Shown: positions 1 through 11,778, numbered from the stretch's first letter. The stretch is DNA of 64,000 nucleotides from Lucinisca nassula (GCA_963580285.1 OY757012.1:168876652-168940651); one strand, 5' to 3'. The notes: generated from the sequence alone by a model not told the origin. Numbers and translations: made by a program.

Positions 1-573
1 ATGATATTTCAAACGAGTTCTACTTTCAGGGTCCGGGGCTGAAGGTCAAGTTCACTGTGGCTATTTTTAGAAAAACTTTGTCATAGCGCTTGTGCCTTCA
101 TTTATTGATGGATTTTAATATAACTTCTTACAAATGTTTGGTACGATGATATCTCGAGTGACTTTGACTTTCAGGTTCCGGGGCTGAAGGTCAAGGTCAA
201 TGTGGCTATTTTTTTAGAAAAAACATTGTGATCGCTCTAGCGCCTACATTTTTGGATGGATTTTAATATAACTTCACACAAAAGTTTGGTATGATGATAT
301 CTCAAGCAAGATAGACTTTCAGGGTTCAGGGCTGAAGGTCAAGGTCACTGTGGCTAACTTTTTAAAAAACTTTGTCATCGCTCTTGCGCCTTCATTTATT
401 TATGGATTTTAATATAACTTCACACAAATGTTGGGTATGATGATATCTCGAATGACTTTGACTTTCTGAATCAAGGGCTGAAGGTCAAGTCACTGTGCTA
501 TTTTTAGAAAAACTTGGTCATTGTCCACATTTATAGATGGATTTAAAGATAACTACATACACGTGTTGGGTAA
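1..573 (+). repeat. ~147-bp tandem repeat array (R147), left part
   Basis: About four diverged copies of a unit carrying TGATATCTCGAGTGACTTTG, then GGCTGAAGGTCAAGGTCACT, then TTTTAGAAAAACTTTGTCAT, then GATGGATTTTAATATAACTT. Copies of GATGATATCT start near 2, 146, 294 and 438. The array continues at 6679-7395 beyond the LTR element, so the element inserted into it. Inverted copies occur at 17976-18560 and 33455-34350. No coding potential is seen. Confidence 0.85.
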
Positions 574-1627
574 TGTTATAGCTGTAGTTTGTCGGTTCGG
601 TCCGGTTTTAGGTGTCTTGTTTTCCGACGCACGGCAGCAAGCTTACAAGTCTATCTTTTATTTCCTTGACCTTGCCGCAAAATTTCAGTACCTGACACGT
701 ACCACGATGTTACGGTAAAATTCTTGTTTTTACATATCATTTTAATGTTTTGAGCGTTGCCAGGGTGAATGCTTTTGTATGGTTAGCTATCCTAACTCTT
801 TAACCCTGCATGTGACCTTCTGCACAATTCTTACTACCAATTTTACCGCCTGAAATCAGTTGGACTGAAGAAGGCCTATCGAACACTTCATCTGCTCTTC
901 AGGCACCATATATTTCACCTCATAGACAGTCATTGTCTTACGTTTGTAAAGCTTGAAGGTGTCATAGCCAGGTATGAATTTCTTGTTCTGTAACCTGTTT
1001 ATTCTATTGTTATTTTCTTAGTTCTTCATTCTGAACATTGAGCATATTTCATAATTTGTCATTTTGCTTTAGCTACATATTACCGCTGTTGCTCATGCTC
1101 AGCTATTGGATTTCCGCCATATTGCTTGCATTTAAAATAATTAAGTATAAGCTGCAAAGGTTGCTTGTCTAGCTTATTCTATAGCTTTTTTCGTGAGTGC
1201 GTTGCTAAATTACAATGTACTCGGCCTGTTTTAGAATTTTATTGCCATGAAATTCTTCACATGTATCAGAGTTTCCCCACCAAACTACCATCTTCATTGT
1301 CAGCCTTACATCTGGCTCGGGGGGCCTATATGGGTGTATTCACAACCCCAAATCCCCACTCATCCATGCATTTCATCCCAGCAGAGTGTGCCTGTCGTTC
1401 ACTGTTTCTGTGCATATTGTCCTGTTAATGTTAATGTATTAAAATAGGTGGATGGTTTATATATTAACTGCTGAATATATTAAGCAGTAACTGTTTGTAT
1501 TGTCCTGTAGATAGTGTATTGTCAATCGTGTTTGTTTGTTTGTAGGACATCCTTTTTGTTGTATAAACAACCCTCAGAATCCATTGTCTGGGTCTTCATT
1601 ATATTCCCTGATGCCCACTCGGCGACA
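574..1627 (+). repeat. 5' LTR of the gypsy-type element
   Basis: It starts TGTTATAGCTGTAGTTTGTC and aligns to the 3' LTR start TGTCACAGATGTATTTGTC. It ends CCACTCGGCGACA. Length is about 1054 bp, close to the 3' LTR once the insertion in that copy is removed. Local differences, for example around 1425-1447, show the insertion is not recent. Confidence 0.85.
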
Positions 1628-1629
1628 CA

Positions 1630-1645
1630 TGGTGCCCACCATAGA
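1630..1645 (+). other. Candidate primer binding site
   Basis: TGGTGCCCACCATAGA lies 2 bp after the 5' LTR and begins with the TGG expected from pairing with a tRNA CCA end. I did not match it to a specific tRNA. Confidence 0.35.
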
Positions 1646-1679
1646 TTCATAACAAGGATGTTCTGATTCTTCAAGAATA

Positions 1680-1680
1680 T

Positions 1681-1724
<44 letters not shown>
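1680..1724 (+). repeat. (ATC)n microsatellite
   Basis: About fourteen ATC/TCA units in a row, inside the internal region of the LTR element where gag-protease would be expected. Confidence 0.95.
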
Positions 1725-2242
1725 GACCATGCTGGATTTGCGTTAAATCAACATGTGTTACAGTGGTGTTTGAATGGTCACATTACGTGTTTGTGTGCAC
1801 ACAATATTTTTTTTCACTGCGTCACGCGATATGGACACTGGTATAACCAGTCGTGTATTTCTATTGACACTGGAATTCTTCATGAAACAAATTACATTAT
1901 ATTTCTGTGCCTTCTTTAGGGGATTCTTTAATTACAGTTCCTCTTCTGATAGTATCAGACACTGATTATAACAGTAAGGTTCCAGCAATCGTTGGTACGA
2001 ATGTGATCAGGCTGTTTAAGCAGGATAAGCCACCATTGGATGTGCCTGTAGAATGACAGACTGCCTTGATAGCATGTGCGATGATGGTTTGCCTGTCAAA
2101 ACAACATGCAGTTATAGCATTCGTATCAACCCTGTGGAAATAAAAACTCTCCATGGTATAGTTTGAAAGTCAAATGGCATATGTGCAGTGACATAGCATA
2201 CCAATGGTTCCCTTTCGGGAAATTTGACAATTTGTCCAAGCA

Positions 2243-2771
2243 GTGAAAAAAATAATCCTGCCCACAAATTAAACTTCTCTGCTTAAAATGGGTAGTGATA
2301 GAGAAATTCCATGATTACTTATATGGTAATCATTTTGATGTTGTCACAGACAACAATCCCCTTACATATGTCCTTTCATCTGCCAAGCTAGATGCTACTG
2401 GTCATAGATGGCTAGCAGCTCTTGGCTCTTATAACTTTAAACTCATTTACAGAAGTGGCAAGGCTAATGGGGATGCGGATGGTCTTTCTAGACGCCCGCA
2501 AGAGCAAACAGAGATGTTTTCTGACGTGGTAAATGCCATTTGTCAGGCTTATACTGTTAAAAGGGATTCTTGCCCTTATGCTGAGACATTAATGATTACT
2601 AATGCATCTCAGATTGAACCATCTTCTGATGTTCAAACAGACGAGGTTTTGCAATCAACTGATATTCAAAATATTGATTGGGCCAAAGAACAGGTTGCTG
2701 ATGTTACTCTGAAAAGAGTCGTTCAGTTTCTTCAAAATGGTTTTTGGTCTGTCGAAGAACGAACCATCTAA
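2243..2771 (+). pseudogene. Ty3/gypsy pol fragment: RNase H domain
   Basis: The translation shows the end of an RNase HI domain: PAHKLNFSA, a frameshift near 2285, then LKWVVIEKFHDYL, TDNNPLTYVL and SGKANGDADGLSR. In gypsy pol these are the block before the last catalytic Asp and the DALSR-like end. The first part of the domain and all of RT are missing. A stop at 2769-2771 and a frame change separate it from the integrase region that follows. The 158-aa open stretch starting at 2295 is only part of it. Confidence 0.88.
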
Positions 2772-3933
2772 GGAAACCCGAGATGTTCTTAGATATATTA
2801 AAGGGTGGAGAAACTCTGTGTTGTTGGTTCTGTATTGTACAGAAATACTGTACTTGATGGCCAACAGACTAAACAGTTAGTTTTACCCTCTAGATTTAAG
2901 GATATTGTCCTTAAACATTTACATCAAGGCCGCGATCGTACATTGTCATTGGTTCATTCTCGGTTCTTTTGGCCAGGATTGGAGTCTGATGTTGAAACCA
3001 AAGTCAAGTCCTGTGACAGATGCATAAAACGCAAAACTCCACAAAGACCTAGTGATAAGTTGGTGAACATTGTTAGTCACCAACCAATGGAACTAGTCTG
3101 CATGGACTTTCTATCTTTAGAAAGGTCAAAAGGGGACCATGAGCATATTCTGGTTATAACAGATCATTATACCAGATATGCACAGGCTTTTCCCACTAGG
3201 AATCAACTAGCCAAAACTACTGCAAAGATTCTGTTCGAGAACTTCATAGTTCACTACGGCTTTCCTGCTCGCCTTCATAGTGATCAGGAGAGAAACTTTG
3301 AAAGTAATGTTATCAAAGAGCTCTGCAGTCTAGCTGGTGTGGAAAAGTACAGGACTACCCCATACCATGCTATGGGGAACGGAATGACAGAAGGGTTTAA
3401 CACGACTTTGCTTAATATGTTAGGCACTTTAGAGAAACATCAGAAGCAAGACTGGAAGTCTTATGTCGCCCCATTAGTGCACTCTTATAATACCACCAAA
3501 CATGACAACACAGGCTATTCACCATTCTTTTTAATGTTTGGACGACATCCGAGGCTGGCTGTTGATGCGTATTTGGGTCTAAATAATGACCAAGACCGAG
3601 TTATATCTTCAAAGGAGCATTATGCTACCAAATTTAGGAAGAGGCTCCAATTCGCATATAAAGTTGCCTCCAAAGAAGCACAAAGGAGCGCCGCCCGACC
3701 TCAAAGTACGGGAAGCAGCTTTGGACGTTGAGGACCGTGTTCTTGTCAGGCTAGTTGGTCTGAGAGGCAAGCAGAAATTAGCTGACAAGTCGGAGAAAAA
3801 CCCTTATATTGTTGTTTCTCAACCTACAAACAACATCCCTGTTTATAAGGTTCAAGAAGAATCTGACGAGTCCTGCATCAGAACCTTACATAGGAACATG
3901 CCTCTCCCATTTTCAGCCATTCCTGTTAAATAG
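2772..3933 (+). pseudogene. Ty3/gypsy pol fragment: integrase
   Basis: An open stretch from 2805 encodes a near-complete integrase: an N-terminal zinc-binding region (CDRCIKRK at its end), a DDE core with MDFLSLE, HSDQERNFES and NGMTEGFNTT, and then SPFFLMFGRHPR. All three catalytic acidic residues are present. The His pair of the zinc finger is compressed to KHLHQ, consistent with loss of a few codons. A frameshift near 3660-3730 moves the C-terminal part into another frame (3586-3933). That part shows RVLVRLVGLRGKQKLAD and PYIVV, the GPY/F-type module. It is a broken gene, since gag and RT are absent from the element. Confidence 0.9.
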
Positions 3934-4200
3934 AAGTGGAGGCAATGATCAGGAATCGATACAATCAACCCACAGCTCCCATCAGAGGCACCAAAGGGAA
4001 AGACGCACAAACATGAAACCCTAATGGAAACACCAACAGCGGAAAACCAAAAGAACAGTTACTTTCCCACAAAATGGTCAATAGGCTATCCAAAATAAAA
4101 TAACACAAGCGACACAAACACCCAAAGACAAACCATAACAAATATAAATCGCGACAGAAAAACCGCCTTGGAACGGTCAGCAGAGGCATCAAAATGATGT
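3932..4200 (-). repeat. Nested retroelement 3' tail (family T)
   Basis: This block interrupts the pol remnant. Read on the minus strand, it is the same sequence as 12090-12355, 42880-43165 and parts of 48848-49432 and 61797-62337. Shared marks are TTCCAAGGCGGTT, TTTTGTGGGAAAGTAACTGT, CCTTTGGTGTCT and AATYGTATCGATTCCTGATC. All copies share one end and differ at the other, as expected of 5'-truncated retroelement copies. Confidence 0.75.
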
Positions 4201-4741
4201 CAAATTAAGGAACGATGAAAGGCAATTGTAGAAGCAATCCTTGAGGTTTCAGAACCAAAGATTACACCAAGGCGTCCTCCTAGGAATCATGTACAGCCGA
4301 GTAACAATTCAGATACTGGGGAATCAGATTCTGACCAGTCAGAGTGTGCGTTCCAGTCATCGGGCAAGTACATTATTCCTGCAAGGAGGAAGCCTCTCAG
4401 TCCTGTCAATGTTTCCAGTTTTGACAATGCCTCCAGTATTGTCGAAGCTGGAAATATTACTCAGTCAGCTGGTTCTGGCCGGGAGTCTTCTTCAAAGTTT
4501 TTGTAGAAGTCTTGTTTCAGATAGATGTGGTGGAGATACGAGTGTGCCAGGCGAAAGCCATAAATCTATTTCTCAAACTGGCACAAATATCTCTTATGGG
4601 TATAGTCAATCTCCATCACCCGTCACTACACCTCAGCCCAGACTTTCTGGTCGTGTGCGTCTTCCGCCAGACCGTTATGGAGATTGGCTCATGAATCAAC
4701 ACACTGTTGATGATTCTGAGTTACCGGAGTGGTTTGTTTAG
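4201..4741 (+). pseudogene. C-terminal tail of the gypsy-type pol
   Basis: A 166-aa open stretch (4241-4741) ends with RLSGRVRLPPDRYGDWL, resembling the basic RxRRPPDRY tail that ends many Ty3/gypsy pol proteins. It follows the nested family T insertion and is out of frame with the integrase. The rest is low-complexity Ser-rich sequence that I do not recognise. Confidence 0.6.
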
Positions 4742-5141
4742 TTTTTTTTTTATTAAATTGTCGAGATTCTGATTTTTTTATTATATGTACAGGGGAGAAT
4801 GTCATATGGATTCTTTTCTGTATTGTTTTCAAATACACAAAACAATATGCTGAGTGTAGTTTATATGAATAAAATATTCAGTGTTGCACGACACAAATTA
4901 TCATGTCTCATTTTCTATGTGTTGTGCATTGAATTGTGCATTGTATTGTGCAGCAATTTATTTCTGCATGCTGTGTTTCTTCCAGAAGCAATCACTTCAC
5001 AAATTTGAATAGCATTGTAAATACAAAACAGGCTGTGATAAATTTATTAATTGTATGACATTGTATTACACTCAGCTATTGTCTGGGTACTTACATAGAA
5101 TTTTGAAAATGTCACGAGACATTTTCCCTGACAGGGGAGAA
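4742..5141 (+). other. 3' non-coding part of LTR element with polypurine tract
   Basis: AGGGGAGAA (5133-5141) lies directly against the TG of the 3' LTR and fits a polypurine tract. A second copy, AGGGGAGAATGTCAT, sits at 4791-4805, so the junction region is partly duplicated. No gene is seen in between; the sequence is AT-rich. Confidence 0.6.
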
Positions 5142-6678
5142 TGTCACAGATGTATTTGTCGGTTCGGTCCGGTTTTAGGTGTCGTGTTTCCGACGCACGG
5201 CAGCAAGCTTACTAGTCTATATTTTATTTCCTTGACCTTGCCGCAAAATTTCAGTACCTGACACGTACCACGATGTAACGGTAAAATATGTTCTATAAAA
5301 GGGTTATCCTTTGGAAGCAAGGAAAACACCACAGAACTGAAAAATATGAAGTGTTTATGTTTTCTGGGCCAGACTAGCTAGTTTCGGCTAATTAGGCCTC
5401 ATCAGTGACCCTCAGATATTTTCAAAATTCCCCAATGGAATCAATGATCCCAAAGGACAAGAAAATATAATCTACACTATGATGTAGGACAGGGATACGT
5501 TTTACCGCCGCCACACATTCCCACACACCAGCTGTAGTGAAGTTAAATGTGTTCTATAAAAGGGCTATCCTTTGGAAGCAAGGAAAACACCACAGAACTG
5601 AAAAATATGGAGTGTATATGTTTTCTGGGCCAGATTAGCTAGTTTCGGCCAATTAGGCCTCATCAGTGACCCTCAGATATTTTCAAAATTCCCCAATGGA
5701 ATCAATGATTCCAAAGGACAAGAAACTATAATCTACACTACGATGTAGGGCAGGGAGACTTGTTTTTACCTATCATTTTAATGTTTTGAGCGTTGCCAGG
5801 GTGAATGCTTTTGTATGGTTGGATATCCTAACTCTCTAACCCTGCATGTGACCTTTTGCACACTTCTTACCACCAATTTTACCGCCTGAAATCAGTTGGA
5901 CTGAAGAAGGCCTATAGAGCACTTCATCTGCTCTTCAGGCACCATATATTTCACCTCATAGACAGTCATTGTCTTATGTTTGTAAAGCTTGAAGATGTCA
6001 TAGCCAGGTATGAATTTCTTATTCTGTAACCTGTGTATTCTATTGTTATTTTCTTAGTTCTTCACTCTTAACATTGAGCATATTTCATATTTTGCCATTT
6101 TGCTTTAGCTACATACTACCGCTGTTGCTCATGCTCAGCTATTGGATTTCCGCCATATTGCTTGCATTTAAAATAATTTAGTATAAGCTGCAAAGGTTGC
6201 TTGTCTAGCTGATTCTAGAGCTTTACTCTTTGGTGCTTTGCTAAATTACAAAGTACTCGGCCTATGTTAGAATTTCATTGCCATGAAATTCTTCACATGT
6301 ATCAGAGTTTCCCAACCAAACTGCCATTTTCATTGTCAACCTTACATCTGGCTCGAGGGTCTATACGGGTCTATTAACAACCCGAAATCCCCACTCATCC
6401 ATGCATTTCATCCCAGCAGAGTGTGTCCTGTCGTTCACTGTTTCTGTGCATATTGTCCTGTTAATGTTAACGGCTGTCATTCATCCAAATTAAAATAGGT
6501 GGATGGTTTATATATTTACTGCAGAATATATTAAGCAGTAGCTATTTGTATTGTCCTGTAGATAGTGTATTGTCAGTCGTGTTTGTTTGTTTGTAGGACA
6601 CCCTTTTTGTTGTATAAACAACCCTCAGAATCCATTGTCTGGGTCTTCATTATATTCCCTGATGCTCACCCGGCGACA
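5142..6678 (+). repeat. 3' LTR with internal insertion
   Basis: It matches the 5' LTR from TGTCACAGATG through CCCGGCGACA. Alignment is broken by about 471 bp (5288-5758) absent from the 5' LTR. Removing that insertion leaves about 1066 bp, the size of the 5' LTR. Confidence 0.85.
5288..5758. repeat. Insertion in 3' LTR: two ~261-bp direct copies
   Basis: TGTTCTATAAAAGGGYTATC occurs at about 5289 and 5550, followed in both by AAGCAAGGAAAACACCACAG, TAGTTTCGGCYAATTAGGCC and CATCAGTGACCCTCAGATAT. Related sequence, mostly on the other strand, is at 8545-8600, 9075-9623 and 40690-41245. It is an interspersed repeat of unknown class. Confidence 0.8.
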
Positions 6679-7395
6679 GTATGATGATATCTGGATTGAG
6701 TTCAACTTTCCGGATCTGGGGTCAAGGTTTCTGTGACTATTTTTAGAAAAACCTTTTCATCGCTCTAGTGCCTACATTCATAGATGGATTTTAATATGAC
6801 CTCACACAAATGTTGCGTAGGATGAAATGTCGACCACATTCGACTTTCAGGTTCCGGGGCTGAAGGTCAAGGTCACTGTGGCTATTTTTAGAAAAAAACC
6901 TTAGTGATTGCTTAAGTGCCTACATTTATGGATGAGTTTTAATATAACTTTACACAAATGTTGGGTATGATGATATCTAGAGCGAGTTCGACTTTCAGGG
7001 TCCGGGGCTGAAGGTCAAGGTCACTGTGGCTATTTTTAAGAACAACTTTGTCATCGCTCTTGCGCCTTCATTTATTGATGGATTTTAATATAACTTCACA
7101 CAAATGTTTGGTATGATGGTATCTCGAGTGACTTTGACTTTCAGGGTCAGGGGCTGAAGGTCAAGGTCACTGTGGTTATTTTTTAGAAAAACTTGATCAT
7201 TGCTCTAGTGTCCACATTTATTGATGGATTTAAAGATAACTTCATACAAGTGTTGGGTATGATAATGTCTCGAGTTAGTTCAACTTTCAGGGTCTGCGGC
7301 TCAAGGTCAATGTCACTGTAGCTATTTTTAGAAAAATTTTGTCATCACTCTTAAGTACCTACATTTATTGATGGATATAATGTAATTTTACACAA
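6679..7395 (+). repeat. R147 tandem array, right part
   Basis: Five diverged copies of the same unit as 1-573 (GATGATATCT near 6682 and 6970, GGGGCTGAAGGTCAAGGTCA at several places). With 1-573 it shows the array into which the LTR element inserted. Confidence 0.85.
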
Positions 7396-7791
7396 ATGCT
7401 ATGCTAGACTTTTTATAATTTGTCTTGCGCGAGGGGATATGTATCGTCTGTAATCCCTCGTTATTACTTGTTTATGGAAATATTTTTTTAAATATAGATT
7501 TTTTTTTGTACAGTGGAAAGGCTTGAAAACAGGATATGGGGTACTTTTTGGCCCTCATACATTTGCTGCAGTCTGATGGGCTGTTTTACAGAAGAGAAAT
7601 TTTTGCTAACTTGCCCTCATACAACTTAGGCCCCCAAAGGCGAGCTATGTTGTCTTCAGACAACTCTTGTTTATTTAGTTTTGCTTTCATAATTATAAAA
7701 GCAATCCGCGCAACATATAAATCGTCTTCCCATTTCATCCATAACTCTAATTCGCTAAAAACATCACCTGCACGATATTCCTCTTAACGGG
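7396..7791. other. No recognised feature
   Basis: AT-rich sequence. An 83-aa open stretch at 7536-7787 has no motif I recognise and no splice or start context that supports a gene. Confidence 0.5.
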
Positions 7792-8025
7792 CATCACCAA
7801 AACACGTCTATATAATTTTGACCCCCTTGAACCCCACTTTTATATAGTAAAATTGGGGTTTAAAGGGGTAAACCTGATTTTCGATGAGGCGGTTCTAACG
7901 AGTGCCTACACTCTATGTTTTGAGCAGAAAAAAGAAAAATATCGCATTTTTTTTTCATCTTAAAATTTTTTATTTTTTTAACGGTAAAATTTACACTGTA
8001 TTTGTATGGGCGTGTTTTCAAAATT
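7792..8025. mobile_element. MITE-A copy (one arm degraded)
   Basis: It starts CATCACCAAAACACGTCTAT and ends GTATGGGCGTGTTTTC. Between lie the family blocks GACCCCCTTGAACCCCACTT, GGGGTTTAAAGGGGTAAACC, GAGGCGGTTCTAACGAGT and GAGCAGAAAAAAGAAAAATA. One arm of the central hairpin is missing. Confidence 0.85.
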
Positions 8026-9074
8026 GGTTGCGGCAGTATAAATAAATAAATATGCTGTAAGACATCTAATGTCGGTTGGAGTCAACAGTACGACGGTTAA
8101 GTCGGTTGGTGATCCCTTATAACTGACTCAAACCATTACAAAATGTTTATCTACATGTTTGCTTGGAATAATATATGTATATTGGGTCCCAGATGTTTGT
8201 GAAATGAAGAGTATCTGTGATTATCGATGGGCGGATTAATCAATTAAATCGAAAATTAATCAGTTAAGACAAATATGTTCATGATCGATAATAATTTTCG
8301 AAGACTTAACAATTTCTTTCTTTTTACATAACGAGGTCTTACAACATTTTTAAGATCCAAAGAATATTTGCGTTTACTATACAATCTTCTGTCATTTTCT
8401 ATCACGATGCATATTGGGTCCGAATTTTCTATATAATGTTTACATTTTTCAAAGAGGCTTCCATCTCTGTTATATCTAAAACCGTGTAATCAAGAACACT
8501 GCTTTTAATATTTTAGAAGTTTTACTGGGCAATATTTACTTTATACTTCTGTGGTGCATCCCTTGCTTCCAAAGGATAAATCTTTCATAGAACATATTTA
8601 ATTGATCATCTGTCTTTCTTTGGTGTATTCCTGTGCTAATAAAATATAAACTTTTCATTAAATATATTTAATCGATCATCGGTCACTTACATTAAATATT
8701 GATCAACCTTAAAAATTTAGCCAGTCCAACTACTGGTAATAGAATTGTTAGTTGTGTCCATACACGCTCGGGTTATGAAGAACATACCTACAAACAAGCA
8801 CGACTACCAAGGCCCCTGAGTCTATCATCAAATCAAAGAACCTTCGCATGCCCTCCCCAAATACCAAACAATAAGGCGAAGGTTGGACGTACCCATCAAA
8901 CACCGTTACCCCAATTTCTATAGAAAACTAATATGCATGGTTAAACTATCTTAGCCTTCTCGGCCACACAAAAACAACAAATTGAAAAACTAAAACTATA
9001 GCCAAATGACCCTCCTAAGTTACGCAGGCAAGCTGATGGAACCACATGCACAATATCTTTCATGAAAATGACAG
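8026..9074. other. No gene; small repeat matches only
   Basis: AT-rich DNA. GTCGGTTGGAGTCAAC (near 8072) has an inverted relative near 17465-17500. The stretch 8545-8600 matches the reverse complement of the insertion at 5288-5758. A 74-aa open stretch at 8699-8923 shows no known motif. Confidence 0.5.
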
Positions 9075-9623
9075 TCTTTGTATCGACTGCCTATTCGAAA
9101 TTCGCAAAATTGCAGTATGTTTCCTCTGGCTTTCTTTGCCGGATCATTACAGGGTCACTGGTGAGGTTTTATTAGCCGAAACTACGTAGTATGACCCATC
9201 TTCTTTCTTATGTATGTTTTCATTGTTCTTAAAGGAACCCATTTTTTATTTTTATTTGCCCTCACTGCAGCTGGTGTTGTGCCGTGTGGCGGCCGTAAAA
9301 CGTCTCCCCGTATATCAACCATAGTGCAGTTTATATTTTACTTTCGGTTCTTTGAGATCAGCGTGAATATTCTGAGAAATCAGAAATAAATTATTGGTTT
9401 AGACTCATATTCTAGACAGGTTTTAATTATTTGGACCCCATTTTGATTTATATCAGTCTTTGTATCGACTGCCTATTCGAAATTCGCAAAATTGCAGTAT
9501 GTTTCTTCTGGCTTTCTTTGCTGGATCATTACATGGTCACTGATGAGGTTTTATTAGCCGAAACTTCGTAGTATGACCCATCTTCTTTCTTATGAATGTT
9601 TTCATTGCTCTTAAAAGAACTCA
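9075..9623. repeat. Two copies of a ~380-bp interspersed repeat
   Basis: TCGACTGCCTATTCGAAATT followed by GCAAAATTGCAGTATGTTTC and TTATTAGCCGAAACT occurs at about 9080 and 9461, and again near 41080. Between the two copies is GCAGCTGGTGTTGTGCCGTG, also at about 40880. This is the reverse-strand family of the insertion in the 3' LTR. Confidence 0.75.
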
Positions 9624-9626
9624 TAT

Positions 9627-10264
9627 TTGATTTTTATTTGGTATCCAAAAATCAATCGCTTTCTTCCAAGACATTCAACAGTCTACCAGATATTAAAAGA
9701 ATATCGTCAAATTCGTCAAAGCATTGGTGGAAAGCAGCATACATGCATGGCGACATTTAAAAGGCCTTTGATCGAGTCACTCTTCAAACTCCTCAAAAGT
9801 GCATGTCTGGAGATGTCAGATTAGGATGGACAAGATCATCTCTCTTGCCGATCACGAAATGCTTTTGTGGGACGATCACTGTCTGATACAAAATGTATTA
9901 CCGTCGGGTACCTCAGGGTCCTGTTTTTGGTCCTTTATTCTTTTATTATATATATAAATATTAACGATATTGCTGAAAATCTCAAAAAAATAATACGTCT
10001 TTTTGCAGACGACACCTCCTTGGCTTTCTCATCAATATAAAATAAAGGTCTAGAAGGAATTTTGAATCTGGATTTAAGCTTTAGTGCAGTATGGGCAAAA
10101 CGGCGGCCTGTCTCATTTTATCCCAGTAAAAACAATGACTAGTATATTTACCGTAATATTTGATGTAGTCAACCCATCGCTAATTGTTAACAACAGGACA
10201 TTAGAATTTGCGCGCTGTAATGAAAATTTAGATGTTACACTGAGTACTGATGCAAAGTGGCATG
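9627..10264 (+). pseudogene. Non-LTR retrotransposon (LINE) RT fragment
   Basis: Frame-shifted translations give reverse transcriptase blocks in order: KAFDRV, RVPQGPVFGPLFF, INDIAENLKKIIRLFADDTS and PSLIVNNRTLEF..NLDVTL. These match the jockey/CR1-like order of motif A, VPQGSVLGPLLF, the catalytic FADD box and the thumb. Several stops and frameshifts break it. The endonuclease and the 3' end are absent. It is cut off by the SINE fragment starting at about 10265. Confidence 0.85.
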
Positions 10265-10411
10265 TTTTGTTTGTTTGATTTGATTTGAGGTTTAACGACT
10301 CCACCAACACTATATAGGTCATTTTGGAGACGTTGCGCCCAATTTTGTGGGACTTTCACCCGACATGGAGATGAAATGACATCTCAAGCCCTGTCACCCA
10401 ATGAAACCAAT
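10265..10411 (-). mobile_element. CAAA-tailed SINE-like element, 5'-truncated
   Basis: Read on the minus strand it has the family end: GACATCTCA.., TCCCACAAAATTGGG, GTTAAACCTCAAATCAAATC and a CAAA-type tail. It sits between the LINE fragment and the next RT fragment. The full-length family unit is about 305 bp (see 33534-33839). Confidence 0.75.
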
Positions 10412-10424
10412 AAGTCCGACTTGT

Positions 10425-11778
10425 ACTATACTGGTTACCAAAACATCATAAAAGACCTTACAAAGCACGGTTTATTGCAAATTCTAGCTCTTATACTACC
10501 ACTGAACTTTCTAAATTATTAACTTCCTGTCTTACTGCTATTAAAACGCATGTGATTAAATATTGTGATAAAGTCTTTGAAAGATCAGGAAGAAATCTGT
10601 TTTGGTCTATAAAAAATTCGAATGAGGTTTATAATAAATTGGAATCCAGACATTTTCGTGCTTCAAGTCTGTCTACTTATGATTTTTCCTCTCTTTACAC
10701 TACACTTCCTCATAATCTTATAAAAGAAAAGCTTAATGATTTAATTGAATGGGCTTTTCACAGAGAAAATTCTCTCTATCTTGCATGTTATGTCAGAAAT
10801 GCATTTTTCACTTCAAAGGAGCATAAGAATTATACACTTTGGTCATGTCAGAAAGTGTGTGATGCCCTCACCTTTCTACTTGACAATATTTATATTAGAT
10901 TCGGTACTAAGTTATTTAGACAAATTGTGGGCATTCCGATGGGTACGAATTGCGCACCTCTTGTGGCTGATCTATTCTTGTATTGTTATGAAAGAGACTT
11001 CATGTTGTCGCTTTCCATTGCTAACCAATCTGAAATTATTGAATCTTTTAGCTCCACTTCTAGATATTTAGATGATTTATTAAATATTGATAATACCTAT
11101 TTCGATGGTTTGATCAGTCAGATTTACCCACCCCCCCCCCCTCCCCCAGAACTTCAGTTAAATAAAGCAAATTTTTCTGATACCGAGGCCCCGTTTTTTT
11201 ATTTACATCTATCTATTGTAAATGGGTTTGTTTCGTGCAAAATTTATGATAAATGCGATGACTTTGATTTTGAGATTGTAAATTTTCCTTTTTTTGGATG
11301 GTGATGTTCCTCGTGCGCCATCCTATGGCGTTTATATTTCGCAATTAATTCGATTTGTTAGAGTGTGTAGCCATGTAACTGACTTCAACACTCGTAATAA
11401 ATTATTAACGGCTAAACTTATTAATCAGGGTTATCGGTACCATAAACTACAAAGCCTTTTCAAAATTTTATAGACGCCATTCTGATTTAATTTCAAAATT
11501 CAATATTGGACTTGAATCTCTTCTGCAACAAGGTCTATCGGAACCCGAATTTTATGGTGACTTAGTATATAAATTCAGAAAAATATATAACCGCAATGAC
11601 TTAAGCACCCAATTTCGTAAAATCATTCTTCGACATAAAAAGATTGGGTACAACATGGATATAATACGACAGACTGCATGCATGGTAGTTAACCCAATCA
11701 CGGTTGGCAACTTTGCTTCCCTCTTTAATTGCACGCCGGTGTGTCAGGCCTCAGATTCTATGACGGTTTTAACGTAAA
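10425..11778 (+). pseudogene. Retroelement reverse transcriptase, Penelope-like type, nearly complete C-terminal part
   Basis: A 250-aa open stretch (10552-11304) carries RT motif A (YDFSSLYTTLPH), motif B (IPMGTNCAPLVADLF) and the catalytic box RYLDDLL. One extra T in the run at 11291-11297 shifts the frame. The frame then continues through SYGVYISQLIRF and NKLLTAKL. After a second shift near 11455, a long open stretch runs to TAA at about 11776, with EPEFYGDLVYKFRKI, IGYNMDIIRQTA and NPITVG. A C-rich run (11130-11148) inserts extra prolines in frame (QIYPPPPPPP). The IPMG/RYLDD arrangement suggests a Penelope-like RT, but no GIY-YIG domain is seen and the class is uncertain. The N-terminal part is lost at the junction with the SINE fragment. 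Confidence 0.8.
11128..11149 (+). repeat. Poly-C run inside RT pseudogene
   Basis: About seventeen C with one T, expanded in frame within the RT reading frame where one proline would normally be expected. Confidence 0.9.

Larger units (their letters stand above)
574..6678 (+). mobile_element. Decayed Ty3/gypsy LTR retrotransposon with nested insertions
   Basis: Two long repeats bound an internal region with RNase H and integrase remnants in the pol order of Ty3/gypsy elements. Both LTRs begin TGT and end CGACA. The flanks are gtaa (570-573) and gtat (6679-6682), a likely short TSD with one mismatch, inside the R147 array. Gag and reverse transcriptase are not recognisable. A short trace near 1978-2020 reading VPAIVGTNVI may be protease-related. 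The element cannot move by itself. Nested later insertions lie at about 3932-4200 and 5288-5758. Confidence 0.88.
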
